A stretch of 12,237 bases of DNA from an uncultured Collinsella sp. (lineage in GTDB: Bacteria > Actinomycetota > Coriobacteriia > Coriobacteriales > Coriobacteriaceae). The stretch covers positions 1-12,237 of the forward strand of contig CALKBO010000036.1 in the NCBI GenBank assembly GCA_937989875.1, given 5' to 3'. The translations under genes and the position numbers were made by a program. The first letter of the stretch is position 1. Every line of letters starts with the position of its first letter. Positions 1-8,083 of the stretch are shown here, piece after piece. The notes under the pieces were generated by a model. It was not told where the DNA came from. It saw nothing but the letters and a program-made list of their open reading frames with translations, and ran no database searches.

Positions 1-2586
1 GAGTGACCCCAAGAACTCATGAAAGTGAACGAGCGGGAATTCAGTGAAGTCCCAAGATGTTTCATAGGAATTCCAATCTTGACTTGAAATGGCAACATTT
101 CTAGCAACACTGTCTCCTATGCTGCTTTCTTTGCTACTATCAAATAGTATTGGTATTGATTTAATATGCTCCACTTCATAATTTAGTGTTGCGCTAATCA
201 AGCTTAAAAAGCGACTTCCTGTCGATGAGTTCAATAAGCCTAATACGTATTCCCATTTTTTTATATTGAAAGCACAACAACCTGCTATATCGAATAGTAA
301 GCCACTAGGAGCAAAACGCATGGAGAAATCCCCACTGCTGATTTTTGACCATGTTAATGCAGGTTTGAAATATAGTTCAGGATCTCTAAGACGATAATTA
401 TTATTTTTCTCGGAATGCTTGATTTCGTAACCGTCGTTTTCCATATTTAAAAGAAACTCATTATTTCCAAACCATTTTCTATATGCACCACCCTTATTGT
501 ATGGAAACCATTTCTTACCTGAAGAAACAATTTCTTCAGAGAAACGTAAACCGAATCCAATTTTTAATAAAGATGGCTCAAACCAAAGTCTCACAAATTC
601 GGGAACATTGCCGGGAATGATCCCTTGACGAACATCACCAATTTGTTCAATTGGTTCGCCATCGTGGAAAGATTGAATTATCGATTTACTTGCCCAATAT
701 GCTATTGGGCTGCCAGGGATCTTCTTGAAATCCTGCTGGTCGGCACGGTAGAACCATCCACATTCAGGGTTGCGTATTGCCTCTCGCAATGCTGCGCTTT
801 TTGCAGCTTCTCCCAGCGGATCGACTAGCCTTACATATCCTCCACGAGCGTTCTGATAATCGTTCAGCAGCACTGTGGCTGTGGTCTGAACCACCTCGCC
901 GCTGATGGCATCAAACGCCCGAGCCCCGAGATGAGCCATGTTGGCGATGGTCTTAGTCTCGATGATACTCTTGCGCAGGTTCTCGAAACTGCTCAGGAAC
1001 ATCCACGACTGCATGGTCACCATGGCGCTGTAGCCGCGCTCATCCGCGAGAAAAAATCCCCTGCAAATAAAAGCAGCAAAGAGATCCGCTTTCCCATCGG
1101 GGTAGTTCTTCTTCACCCACTTGCTCATCCAAGGGTTCATGCTGCCGCTTCCGAAATAGGGCGGGTTGGCGATAACCGCGTCATAATGTCGCGCAAGAGG
1201 CTCCAGCTCTTCGAGCGCCCGCCGCGCTTTCACAGAGGCGGTCATGCCGAACATGCCCGCCTCGTTCATGACGGTTTCGGCGACCGCCCTCACCGATCCC
1301 AGGTCCGCCTCCGTCGGCGCGAAAAGACTGCCCGCCTCGTCGAGGTGGGCCAAGACGTCGAGCAGGTCGGTCTGTTCGAGCAGAAACGGTGCGTCAAGGC
1401 GCTCTTGGTCTTTCATAGTGCGAGCTATGGCATCGCGCTCATTCTCGTCGAACTCGATGCGAGAGAGCACCGTGATTCTCGGGCGCACTCCACGTCGCAG
1501 AAAGCGCGAGTCGTACTCGCACGCCTTCATGGTGAGAGCGAAGCTCGCCATCGCCGCCGCGCGCGGGTCGATCTCGAGGCCCGCGAGGTTCTTCTCCAGG
1601 ATAAGGCGCGGGATGTCCCTGCGGGAATAGCCCTCCTCCTCGTACATGGCGGCTATCAGTTCGAAAGCGTAAACGAGTATGTGTCCGCTTCCGCAGGCGG
1701 GGTCCACTGCCGTGATGTCCTCCGGCGACTCGATGTACTTGAAATCGGCCTCGGCATCCCCATCCGGCGCGATGTAGTATTCCATGCGGGTGGCAAGTGT
1801 GCTGTCCGGGTGGTTCAGCATCCACAGGCGGCCGAGCGAGTTCTCCGTCAGATAGCGGACGATCCACTCCGGCGTGAAAAGCTGGGTGGCAGGAGCAAGG
1901 TCCTCGCGCGTCGCCTTGCGCTTGGATGCGAAGTACTCGTCCTTGCGCTCGGAGACGTAGTACTGGTACATCCAGCCCACGATCTCCACGCCTTCGAGCC
2001 AGTCCTCTTCGGGAATGTTCTCGACCATGCGCTCGATGACGCCGCCCGCCCTTAGTAGACCGTCGGGCAGCAGCAACTCCATGCTGGAACCAACCTGCGA
2101 AAACACCGTGGGCATGCAGCTGGCAAGCTCAGCGCATTGGGCAAGGAAAAGATAGCGGAACGTTTCCTCATCATCGCCCAATTGAACCAGTTGAGCCACG
2201 TGCGCACGGTCGATGCCCTCTATGTCCACCTGCAGCGCCTCGGCAAGCGCCTGCGGCTTGAAGGAGCCGTCGTTGCCGGAAAGGAGACGCGTGTGCGACG
2301 GGAGACGGTCGTTTATCTCCATGAAACGGATGGCCATGATGCGGTTAAACCAGGTGTATGCGGCTTGTTCCACGAGAGTGTCGTAGCCTTCGTCGTGGGC
2401 TTTCCGCAAAAGGTCGGACCTTTGCTTGCGCTCCTGAGAGGAGAGAACCCTGCCGCCAACGGCCTGCGCGTCCTTCGGGTTCTCCGGATGTTCCGATATG
2501 TCGTACAGGGCGCATCTGCGCTCGACTTCAGACATGAGCTCGCGGCGCGCCCAAACACAGAAATTCTTGATGGCTGAATCGTGCAT
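1..2586 (-). CDS. pglX: BREX DNA adenine methyltransferase PglX, partial (3' end off left edge)
   Basis: This is the N-terminal 862 residues of a protein usually near 1,200 residues; the frame is open to base 1. It is the BREX N6-adenine methyltransferase, which marks the host recognition site and is needed for phage exclusion. The SAM-binding motif DPACGSG is at residues 295-301 and the catalytic NPPY motif at 474-477, within HYDAVIANPPYFGSGSMN. The N-terminal helical part (TLVEQAAYTWFNRIMAIRFM, near residues 68-87) is typical of PglX. Beyond NPPY, motifs such as ATLNYEVEHIKSIPI resemble the target-recognition part of the family. The start has a GGGAG site 7 nt upstream, inside the end of brxC, with a 1-nt gap between the genes. 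From roughly residue 590-630 onward GC falls from about 60% to about 35%, which suggests exchange of the specificity region. Identity is firm from motifs plus operon position; the missing C-terminus cannot be assessed. Confidence 0.95.
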   Translation of the reverse strand, partial: MHDSAIKNFCVWARRELMSEVERRCALYDISEHPENPKDAQAVGGRVLSSQERKQRSDLLRKAHDEGYDTLVEQAAYTWFNRIMAIRFMEINDRLPSHTRLLSGNDGSFKPQALAEALQVDIEGIDRAHVAQLVQLGDDEETFRYLFLAQCAELASCMPTVFSQVGSSMELLLPDGLLRAGGVIERMVENIPEEDWLEGVEIVGWMYQYYVSERKDEYFASKRKATREDLAPATQLFTPEWIVRYLTENSLGRLWMLNHPDSTLATRMEYYIAPDGDAEADFKYIESPEDITAVDPACGSGHILVYAFELIAAMYEEEGYSRRDIPRLILEKNLAGLEIDPRAAAMASFALTMKACEYDSRFLRRGVRPRITVLSRIEFDENERDAIARTMKDQERLDAPFLLEQTDLLDVLAHLDEAGSLFAPTEADLGSVRAVAETVMNEAGMFGMTASVKARRALEELEPLARHYDAVIANPPYFGSGSMNPWMSKWVKKNYPDGKADLFAAFICRGFFLADERGYSAMVTMQSWMFLSSFENLRKSIIETKTIANMAHLGARAFDAISGEVVQTTATVLLNDYQNARGGYVRLVDPLGEAAKSAALREAIRNPECGWFYRADQQDFKKIPGSPIAYWASKSIIQSFHDGEPIEQIGDVRQGIIPGNVPEFVRLWFEPSLLKIGFGLRFSEEIVSSGKKWFPYNKGGAYRKWFGNNEFLLNMENDGYEIKHSEKNNNYRLRDPELYFKPALTWSKISSGDFSMRFAPSGLLFDIAGCCAFNIKKWEYVLGLLNSSTGSRFLSLISATLNYEVEHIKSIPILFDSSKESSIGDSVARNVAISSQDWNSYETSWDFTEFPLVHFHEFLGSL

Positions 2587-2587
2587 G

Positions 2588-5500
2588 TTAATCTCCCAGC
2601 CTTACCGCGCCGCTTTCGTGCAGCGCATCCATCAGGGCGTCTTTTACGCTATCCACGTACGCCAGCACTTCTTCTTCGCTTCGTAAGGTCTTCGTGGGGC
2701 ACACGCGGCTGCGGTGCAGGACCTTTGGCTTGGGTGCCGCCGGCTTCGCTGGCGGCATGTCGCTGTCAGTCGGCATCTTGCCGCGCTTTGCCGCCTCTTC
2801 CTTCGCGCGAGCCTGAGCGATCGCATCGTCAATCTTCTGGTACTGCTGCCCGCCCCATGCCTCGAGCTGCTTGAGCTGGGCATCGAGCTGGCTGCATCGC
2901 GTCTCGTTCATTGCGGCGTTCTTCTTCGCAGCGGCATCCTGACGAATAGAGGAAAGCACTCCCGCTACCGCGCTTTCGAGCGCTCCCGCCTCGTCTTTCG
3001 CGTAACGCTCGAGCGCCGATACCGCATCCTCGATGCTCTCGAGGAGGTTGTCGCGCTTGACCCCTGCGGCCTTGCTCAGCGCACCCGAAAGCCTCGAGTT
3101 CAGGGCCCCGAGGTCCTTGATTGCCGAGTAGGGCTTGCTCATCCCTAAGATGCGCTCGATGCGTCCGATGGCATCCTGCGCCTCCGAATCGCCTTCCAGG
3201 TAGACACCTTCAGTTTTGAGAGAGCCGATGAGCCTGGTGGAGTCGTCCCACAGGCGCACCTGGCTGTTGAAGAAGCCGCGGATCTCGAGCATGTCCTCGG
3301 CGAAGTCGCGCAGGCCGTCTTGAACCTGCCTGTTGGCAAGCGCTATGCACAGGAGAAGCGGATCCGTCTCGTTGGATACTACGTTAGCGATAAGCTTTTG
3401 GCCGTCGACGACCACGTCTTTGCCTGGGTAGGCACCTCTGGAATAGCGCTGGGCGAGGAGGTCCCTGCATTCCTCCTGGACATCGTGCAGTTTCTCCTTG
3501 GTGAAGGCGACTAAACCATCCTCGTCGGCAGGAACCTGGTTCGTGTCGGCGAAGTCCTTCATGAGACGCTGAACCGTCGCGAGCGTCGCAGGATCGATCG
3601 CCTCTCGTTTCTTGATGGAGGCTTTGTCCGCATCACGCCTGAGGCACGCGACGATCGCGTGGGCATCGCCCGAGTCGAGCTGCTTGCCGCCGACCGACAA
3701 CGCGACCTTCTGGTCGTAGAGCATGCGCGCGACGACGGCCGCTATGTCCGCCTCGCGCCATCCATAGGGCACCTTCTGGTACTTGCGCTTGAGGTCTCCC
3801 ATATTGGTTGCCTGCTTCGAATATGCCTGAGCGTCGAGGAACAGCATGATTTCGTCCATGGCGCGCTGGTTCGGCAGGTTTCCGTCCGTGTCGGGCTGGT
3901 TTAGGAGCTCGCCTCTGAATACCGAGATGATCTCGGAATCGGAGTTCACCGAGGCATCGATGTAGTCTGCCTTGGTGTAGGTGCTCTTCATGAGCTCGTC
4001 CAGCGCGGCCTCGATCACCTTCGGCGCGCTCTTCTCGTGGACGGCGACCATGCGCCCGTCCACTGCGACGCGGGCGTGTGCCACGGCATCCTCGAGGGAC
4101 TTGCGCGCGGCCCTCTCGTTTTCCCGCGCCTCCTCGCGCTTACGGGTCACGATCTCACGCTTCGAAGCCGACCACTGCTCGCGTGAGCTCATGCGGATGT
4201 ACTTCTCCACTCGGCAGCTCATGTCCAAAAGGTCGTAATAGTCTCCCTCTTCCAGTCCTATGAGCGCCTGGTTCGTCGACTTGAAGGCGAACTCGGAATC
4301 GGCCAGGCGCGACCACTCGTGCGCGTAGGTGATCACGTTGAGCTTCATTCCGCCCATGTCCTTGCCGTGAACCGAATCGTCCACGTAGCGGTCGAACGGG
4401 AAGTCGTTCACACCCACGCGGTGTTTTGACGAGGTGAATATGCTGTCGAAGAGCAGGCGCTTGATGCGATCGATGACCTCGGAAGACTCTATTTGCACTT
4501 TGGATATCTCGTCGGCGACGTCCTGCTCCTCGCTGGTGAGGAAGTTGTACCTGTCGCCGTTTCTTGCGGCCTTGTTCTCGCGGACGAGCCGCTCGAGCGA
4601 TGCTTGTACCTCGCGGCGCAGCTCGACCTTGTCGACGTCCATGGAGTCGATCATGAGGTTGGCGATGTTATTCACGTTGGGCGTGATGTCGCCGATGTAG
4701 CGGATGAGATAGAGCGTCTTGATGACGTGCACGTCCTGTTGGAACAGCCCGTGCCCCTCGTCGGCGGCGTCCTGGCAGCGGTTGATGACCTGGCGGATAC
4801 CGTAGTCGAGCGCCGTCTCCATGGTGTCATAGAAACGCCAGAACGGGATGAGCGCTCCGATATCGTCGTTTTCGACCGGCCAGACAGATTCTTGGAAAGC
4901 CGATATCATCGAGCGCTCGCCGCTGGACATGTGCTTTCCGGAGAAGCCGTGCTCGCGCGTCCTGGTGAACACGTCGGGCAGGATGCGGAACTGGTAGCCC
5001 ACGAACGGGTAGCTTTCCACGAAGTCGCGCTCGCTGGCGTAGCCGAAAAGGTCGCTCGTGGAGTCGTCGAAGGTGAAGAGGTTCTTGAGCACCGTCGCCT
5101 TCTGCCCGTACTCGACTTCGAGGGCTGCTTTCGCCTCGTCTTTTTTGGCGAGGATGCGCTCCTTGATGACCTCGTCAACGTCGCTCGACGACAGCGAAAG
5201 CCTGGTGTCGAAGCGTCCCTGGATCTTGGAGAAGTCCATGCCGACGACGCTCGTCACCGAGTCGATCGCCTGTTGGCTGGTGACGACGATCCAGACCTTG
5301 TCTCCGCAGTAAGTGCCCAAATCCTCGGTCAGCGTCTGCATGCTCAGCATGAGGCTGCTGTCTGAGCCTATGAACTGGCCTATCTCGTCGGCCATGAACA
5401 GAAGCCTGAACTCGCCGCCGGTCTCCGACTCCCTCTTAGCGATGTACTCGGCGACCTCCTTGGCGAAGGTCTCCGACGAGATGACGTCGGTCTCGGTGCC

Positions 5501-6193
5501 GTCGAACCAGTGCTGGGCGGCGTCCCTGCTCATCCCGAGAACCTCTTGCAAGGTCTCGACCATCTCGTCTTCGTAGAACGACCAGCCATCGCGGTTATCC
5601 AACCAGTCCATGCCGCTTATGCGCTCGAAGGCCGCGCGGAACTCCTCTGTCTTGCCCTTCTCGTCGATGAAAGCCTCGAGCTTGGCGAGCTTGAGGTCCT
5701 CGCCGTAGAAACCCCGGTTCTCGTAGAACACCCTTTGAAAAGAGCGTAAGAGCGCCGTCTTGGCGGTGTCTCCCTCTTTCCACTTGCCTCCCTTGGAGTC
5801 CACGTTGAACAGCAACGTCTCGGTCGGGATGGCGGAGACGCGCTTCATGGAAGCGAACACCATGGGGTCAGCGATCTTGCCCTCGAAGTAGTCGACCGCA
5901 TGCTTGCCGCCGACCACCGGGTTCGAGAGCACATAGCTGAGCATCTTCAGGAAGTGAGACTTGCCCGATCCGAAGAAGCCGCTGATCCACACGCCGATCT
6001 TGCCGGTCGGCATGTCGATGGAGCGCTCGTAGTTGCGGAAGAACGTCGCAAAGTGACCCTGGAGCTCCTTTGCAACGACGTATTCCTCGAGCTCCTGGAC
6101 AACGAGCTTTTCGTCAACGTCGCCAACCTTCACAACACCGTTGATGTCGCGGTCGATATCGTGTTCGAATATGTCGCGGATATGCATATGCAT
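2588..6193 (-). CDS. brxC: BREX ATPase BrxC
   Basis: This 1,201-residue P-loop ATPase is a core BREX protein and has the length usual for BrxC. Walker A is GFFGSGKS at residues 72-79 (the pattern around it, WISGFFGSGKSHFLKML, is characteristic), and Walker B is LLFMADE at 264-270, followed by a sensor-like IVVTSQQ near 302-308. The start MHMHIRDIFEHDI matches the typical BrxC N-terminus. The first ATG (6193) is preceded by AGGGA with 5-nt spacing; the ATG two codons later is possible but worse placed. The C-terminal third is rich in charged helices, then a Pro/Lys/Ala linker near residues 1145-1160 and a short conserved tail. It lies 8 nt (including the brxB stop-side gap) after brxB and 1 nt before pglX, so it is in one operon. 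By family knowledge it probably drives ATP-dependent assembly or remodelling of the BREX complex on DNA. No frameshift or missing motif was seen. Confidence 0.96.
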   Translation of the reverse strand: MHMHIRDIFEHDIDRDINGVVKVGDVDEKLVVQELEEYVVAKELQGHFATFFRNYERSIDMPTGKIGVWISGFFGSGKSHFLKMLSYVLSNPVVGGKHAVDYFEGKIADPMVFASMKRVSAIPTETLLFNVDSKGGKWKEGDTAKTALLRSFQRVFYENRGFYGEDLKLAKLEAFIDEKGKTEEFRAAFERISGMDWLDNRDGWSFYEDEMVETLQEVLGMSRDAAQHWFDGTETDVISSETFAKEVAEYIAKRESETGGEFRLLFMADEIGQFIGSDSSLMLSMQTLTEDLGTYCGDKVWIVVTSQQAIDSVTSVVGMDFSKIQGRFDTRLSLSSSDVDEVIKERILAKKDEAKAALEVEYGQKATVLKNLFTFDDSTSDLFGYASERDFVESYPFVGYQFRILPDVFTRTREHGFSGKHMSSGERSMISAFQESVWPVENDDIGALIPFWRFYDTMETALDYGIRQVINRCQDAADEGHGLFQQDVHVIKTLYLIRYIGDITPNVNNIANLMIDSMDVDKVELRREVQASLERLVRENKAARNGDRYNFLTSEEQDVADEISKVQIESSEVIDRIKRLLFDSIFTSSKHRVGVNDFPFDRYVDDSVHGKDMGGMKLNVITYAHEWSRLADSEFAFKSTNQALIGLEEGDYYDLLDMSCRVEKYIRMSSREQWSASKREIVTRKREEARENERAARKSLEDAVAHARVAVDGRMVAVHEKSAPKVIEAALDELMKSTYTKADYIDASVNSDSEIISVFRGELLNQPDTDGNLPNQRAMDEIMLFLDAQAYSKQATNMGDLKRKYQKVPYGWREADIAAVVARMLYDQKVALSVGGKQLDSGDAHAIVACLRRDADKASIKKREAIDPATLATVQRLMKDFADTNQVPADEDGLVAFTKEKLHDVQEECRDLLAQRYSRGAYPGKDVVVDGQKLIANVVSNETDPLLLCIALANRQVQDGLRDFAEDMLEIRGFFNSQVRLWDDSTRLIGSLKTEGVYLEGDSEAQDAIGRIERILGMSKPYSAIKDLGALNSRLSGALSKAAGVKRDNLLESIEDAVSALERYAKDEAGALESAVAGVLSSIRQDAAAKKNAAMNETRCSQLDAQLKQLEAWGGQQYQKIDDAIAQARAKEEAAKRGKMPTDSDMPPAKPAAPKPKVLHRSRVCPTKTLRSEEEVLAYVDSVKDALMDALHESGAVRLGD

Positions 6194-6201
6194 GCCTTTC
6201 C

Positions 6202-6798
6202 CTAAATCAGGTCGAATGCCCGGTAATAGTTGCCGTCGGTGAGCTTGCCGAAGAGCGAGAGCGTCTGCCCGTCGAACCTTCCGGGGTACATCACGACCAC
6301 CGGCGTGTTCTCGAATAGGTGCTGGATGTTGTCGAGTACGTTATGGACCCTCATGAACGGGTACACCTCGCCGACGCCCGTGATAACGAGCACATCGCCC
6401 GGCACGTTCTCCTCGGCAGAGATCCTCTTCGCGAACGCCTCCGCGCTCGCCACGCTCGACAGGCGCTTCTTGAGCTGCTCGCGCCCGCGCTTCTCCTCCA
6501 TCTTCGGCACCGCATCCAGAATCTTCTTGTCGGCACATATATCCAGCAGGATGTCGTAGAGGTTGGCCTCCCGTATCCTGCACGGAAGCGAGGGGTCGCC
6601 CTTTAGCCTGTCCAAAAAGCGCCGCGCCTCCGCCTTGAGCCGCGGATCATAGCAAAACGTGTATATCCCGACCTCGTTTCCAAGGCCGCGGTTGTGGAGG
6701 AAGTCCTCGCTTTGCAAACGCGTCTTGAACGCCTCGCAGCGCTCTTCGAACTCGGATAACGCCGATGCTGGCGCGGAGTCGCGATACGTGATCGTCAT
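6202..6798 (-). CDS. brxB: BREX protein BrxB (DUF1788 family)
   Basis: This 198-residue protein has the BrxB/DUF1788 features: an N-terminal region with SEFEERCEAFKTRL, a middle GIYTFCYDPRLKAEARRFLDRL-type segment, a hydrophobic strand VLVITGVGEVYPFMRVHNVL (near residues 136-155), a TPVVVMYPGRFDGQTLSLF segment (near 165-183) and the terminal YYRAFDLI. The last two are hallmark positions of the family and give a P-loop-like fold without an obvious Walker A, so I would not call it an ATPase. It is a core component of type 1 BREX whose biochemical role is not well resolved. Its ATG directly abuts the brxA stop codon with no intervening base, and a CTCCTCCC complement (GGGAGGAG) sits 6 nt upstream at 6805-6812, so translation is probably coupled to brxA. 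Confidence 0.93.
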   Translation of the reverse strand: MTITYRDSAPASALSEFEERCEAFKTRLQSEDFLHNRGLGNEVGIYTFCYDPRLKAEARRFLDRLKGDPSLPCRIREANLYDILLDICADKKILDAVPKMEEKRGREQLKKRLSSVASAEAFAKRISAEENVPGDVLVITGVGEVYPFMRVHNVLDNIQHLFENTPVVVMYPGRFDGQTLSLFGKLTDGNYYRAFDLI

Positions 6799-7410
6799 CT
6801 ACATCTCCTCCCTTGCCCCGAATGCCCGAAGCGCCTCAACATCCTTCCGTTCACGAAGGACATTCTCCAGCTCCATGTCGAGAATCACCGGCATGAGCCT
6901 GTTTTCCTGATTGAGCAGCCCCGCTTCTTTCAAGCATTTGCGAAGGACCTGCTTGAGCTTCGAGACGGTGCTCTCGGACATGATCGCGAAGTTGTCGAAC
7001 TCGGATGCGAGGCGCGTGAAGTAGGCGTTCATGTCCGTGGACCCGAATTCGTAGTCGAGCTCGGCGTAGCGACGAGCTATCTCGGTCGTCATGAAATGTC
7101 GCACAAGCGGGTAGAACTGCATCATCGCATAAAGGTTCGTCTGCGCTGCAGCATCGGGCATTCCGTAAGCCACGATACGCACTAGACGCTCGTCTCCGAG
7201 GGCGTCGAGCCTGCGGTTGCACGCGAGTGTGATCCTGCCCAGGCTGCGCTCTGTTGGGTACCTGAAGAGGTTATCTTCTTTGACCTTGCGCGCCGCCTCG
7301 TCGGCGGACATCCCCTCGAGCCTGAGTTGGGCCATGATGCGCGCCTCGTTGAGCAGGAACTGTTCGCGGGCTATGGTGTTGCCGAGAAGCTTCCTATTCG
7401 GCGCTGCCAT
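6799..7410 (-). CDS. brxA: BREX protein BrxA (DUF1819 family)
   Basis: This 203-residue protein of the BrxA/DUF1819 family is the first core gene of type 1 BREX operons. Visible features are the N-terminal LLGNTIAREQFLLNEARIM, an RYPTERSLGRITLACNRRLD segment (near residues 50-69), AYGMPDAAAQTNLYAMMQFYP (near 81-101) and a C-terminal NRLMPVILDMELENVL. All are mostly helical, in line with the small DNA-binding-like fold described for BrxA. The start at 7410 is chosen over the longer in-frame ATG at 7488 because AAGGAG lies 7 nt before it (7418-7423 on the plus strand), and because the extension is Arg/Ser-rich and overlaps the upstream gene in another frame. The upstream RHH gene ends 17 nt inside brxA, which points to translational coupling. 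brxB begins directly after the stop. Confidence 0.92.
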   Translation of the reverse strand: MAAPNRKLLGNTIAREQFLLNEARIMAQLRLEGMSADEAARKVKEDNLFRYPTERSLGRITLACNRRLDALGDERLVRIVAYGMPDAAAQTNLYAMMQFYPLVRHFMTTEIARRYAELDYEFGSTDMNAYFTRLASEFDNFAIMSESTVSKLKQVLRKCLKEAGLLNQENRLMPVILDMELENVLRERKDVEALRAFGAREEM

Positions 7411-7594
7411 CGAAGAGCTCCTTGTTGGCGATAACCTCATCGAGCGCAAGCGAGGTGAGCAGCGCAGAGACACTCGTGCACTTCTCATGCGCGATTCTCT
7501 CGAGCGCGCTTTTCATCTCGGGCGTGGCGGCGAAGATGATCCGCTCCGTCTTCTTCGCACCGAGCACGTGCTTTCTCAGATCCTGCTCGTCCAT
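7394..7594 (-). CDS. Small ribbon-helix-helix (CopG/Arc-like) protein, first gene of the BREX operon
   Basis: This 66-residue protein starts MDEQDLRKHVLG. Its pattern is that of a ribbon-helix-helix DNA-binding protein: a basic strand KKTERIIFAATP (about residues 14-25), helix 1 EMKSALERIAHEKC (26-39), a turn with SVSAL, and helix 2 LLTSLALDEVIAN (45-57). Such proteins bind operators as dimers and often autoregulate. The start at 7594 is supported by AGAGGTGG about 6 nt upstream and by the loss of coding character above it; the same frame stays open to 7975 but that part looks non-coding. It overlaps brxA by 17 nt, so it is made from the BREX mRNA. BREX operons are often headed by a transcriptional regulator (BrxR, of a different, WYL/winged-helix fold). 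I infer that this protein plays a comparable role, or is an antitoxin-like partner. The fold call is good; the function is not proven. Confidence 0.75.
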   Translation of the reverse strand: MDEQDLRKHVLGAKKTERIIFAATPEMKSALERIAHEKCTSVSALLTSLALDEVIANKELFDGSAE

Positions 7595-8083
7595 CGAGAC
7601 CACCTCTCGCCTTCTCGGGTTTTCATAAAAGTTATAAAAAAGTGTACCATGCCTGCCGCAATTTACCTCCGACATGCTGGCGACATGCCATTTTGACCAC
7701 ATATCGGCAAGCTGCACGCCTTCTTCGGTAATTCCAGCAGACTGCCCGCCCCAGTTCCTAGCCGAAAACCCATCATCTGCCTCAGCTTTTATGAGTTCGC
7801 AAGATGCCTCCTCGACCGCCAGTGCCCCTTCGCCACCTGCCTTGCACGCGCATTGCCGCACGGAACCCGCCGCCGACGCAAGGGCCAGCGATGTTTCCCG
7901 AAAACTTTTCCCTGAAAATAACCGTTTGACGCAGGCAAAACTTTTCGAAAAACACCGGAGCGAATCTCTTTCCAAGCCCTCCTTCGCTTTCCTCCCTGGC
8001 GCCCGCGGCAGAACCCATGCGCCCCTCGCTTCACAAGGCGGAAGGCCAAAGGGGCGAACCGCCGATACCCAAGGAGGTCAATC
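7595..8083. other. 489-bp divergent intergenic region
   Basis: This lies between the leftward BREX operon and the rightward yraN-like gene. Open frames cross it on both strands, but they are low-complexity, rich in Ser/Arg/Pro, and recognisable as nothing. Besides the BREX promoter patch it contains two copies of AAAACTTTTC (7901-7910 and 7937-7946, 36 bp apart), the second running into the palindrome TTTTCGAAAA (7942-7951), with a TTGACG (7926-7931) between them. Nearer the yraN-like gene, CGCCCCT (8020-8026) can pair with AGGGGCG (8050-8056), and GGCGG (8037-8041) with CCGCC (8059-8063). These are mutually exclusive pairings in what would be a 5' leader. A promoter for the rightward genes must lie here, but I cannot fix it. 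Confidence 0.55.
7618..7690 (-). promoter_or_regulatory. Candidate BREX operon promoter/operator region
   Basis: An AT-rich patch (7621-7645) just upstream of the RHH gene stands out against GC-rich surroundings. Read on the minus strand it offers TTATAA/TATAAC and a TG-preceded TACACT as possible -10 elements, with TTGCGG upstream as a weak -35. Next to it lie two direct copies of GACATGC (7671-7677 and 7682-7688, 11 bp apart) and a related CCATGCC (7648-7654). The TGGC/GCCA pair around the second copy also forms a short inverted repeat. Short half-sites with about one-turn spacing are the kind of operator bound by RHH dimers. The exact promoter is not certain. Confidence 0.4.

Noticed and set aside
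931..2055. 374-codon plus-strand frame opposite pglX
   Set aside because: It is antisense to a clear methyltransferase with NPPY and SAM motifs; the translation is Arg/His/Val-rich with no recognisable domain, as expected for a GC-rich shadow frame.
4493..5365. 290-codon plus-strand frame opposite brxC
   Set aside because: It lies wholly antisense to brxC, has a biased Val/Asp/Glu/Leu/Arg composition and lacks any recognisable motif.
7899..7951. AAAACTTTTC repeats read as a CRISPR-like array
   Set aside because: Only two 10-base copies with one 26-base interval, no further units and no cas gene nearby.
7595..7975. N-terminal extension of the RHH gene (193-codon frame)
   Set aside because: The added part runs through the AT-rich promoter patch, has no family resemblance, and a good ribosome binding site precedes the internal ATG at 7594.
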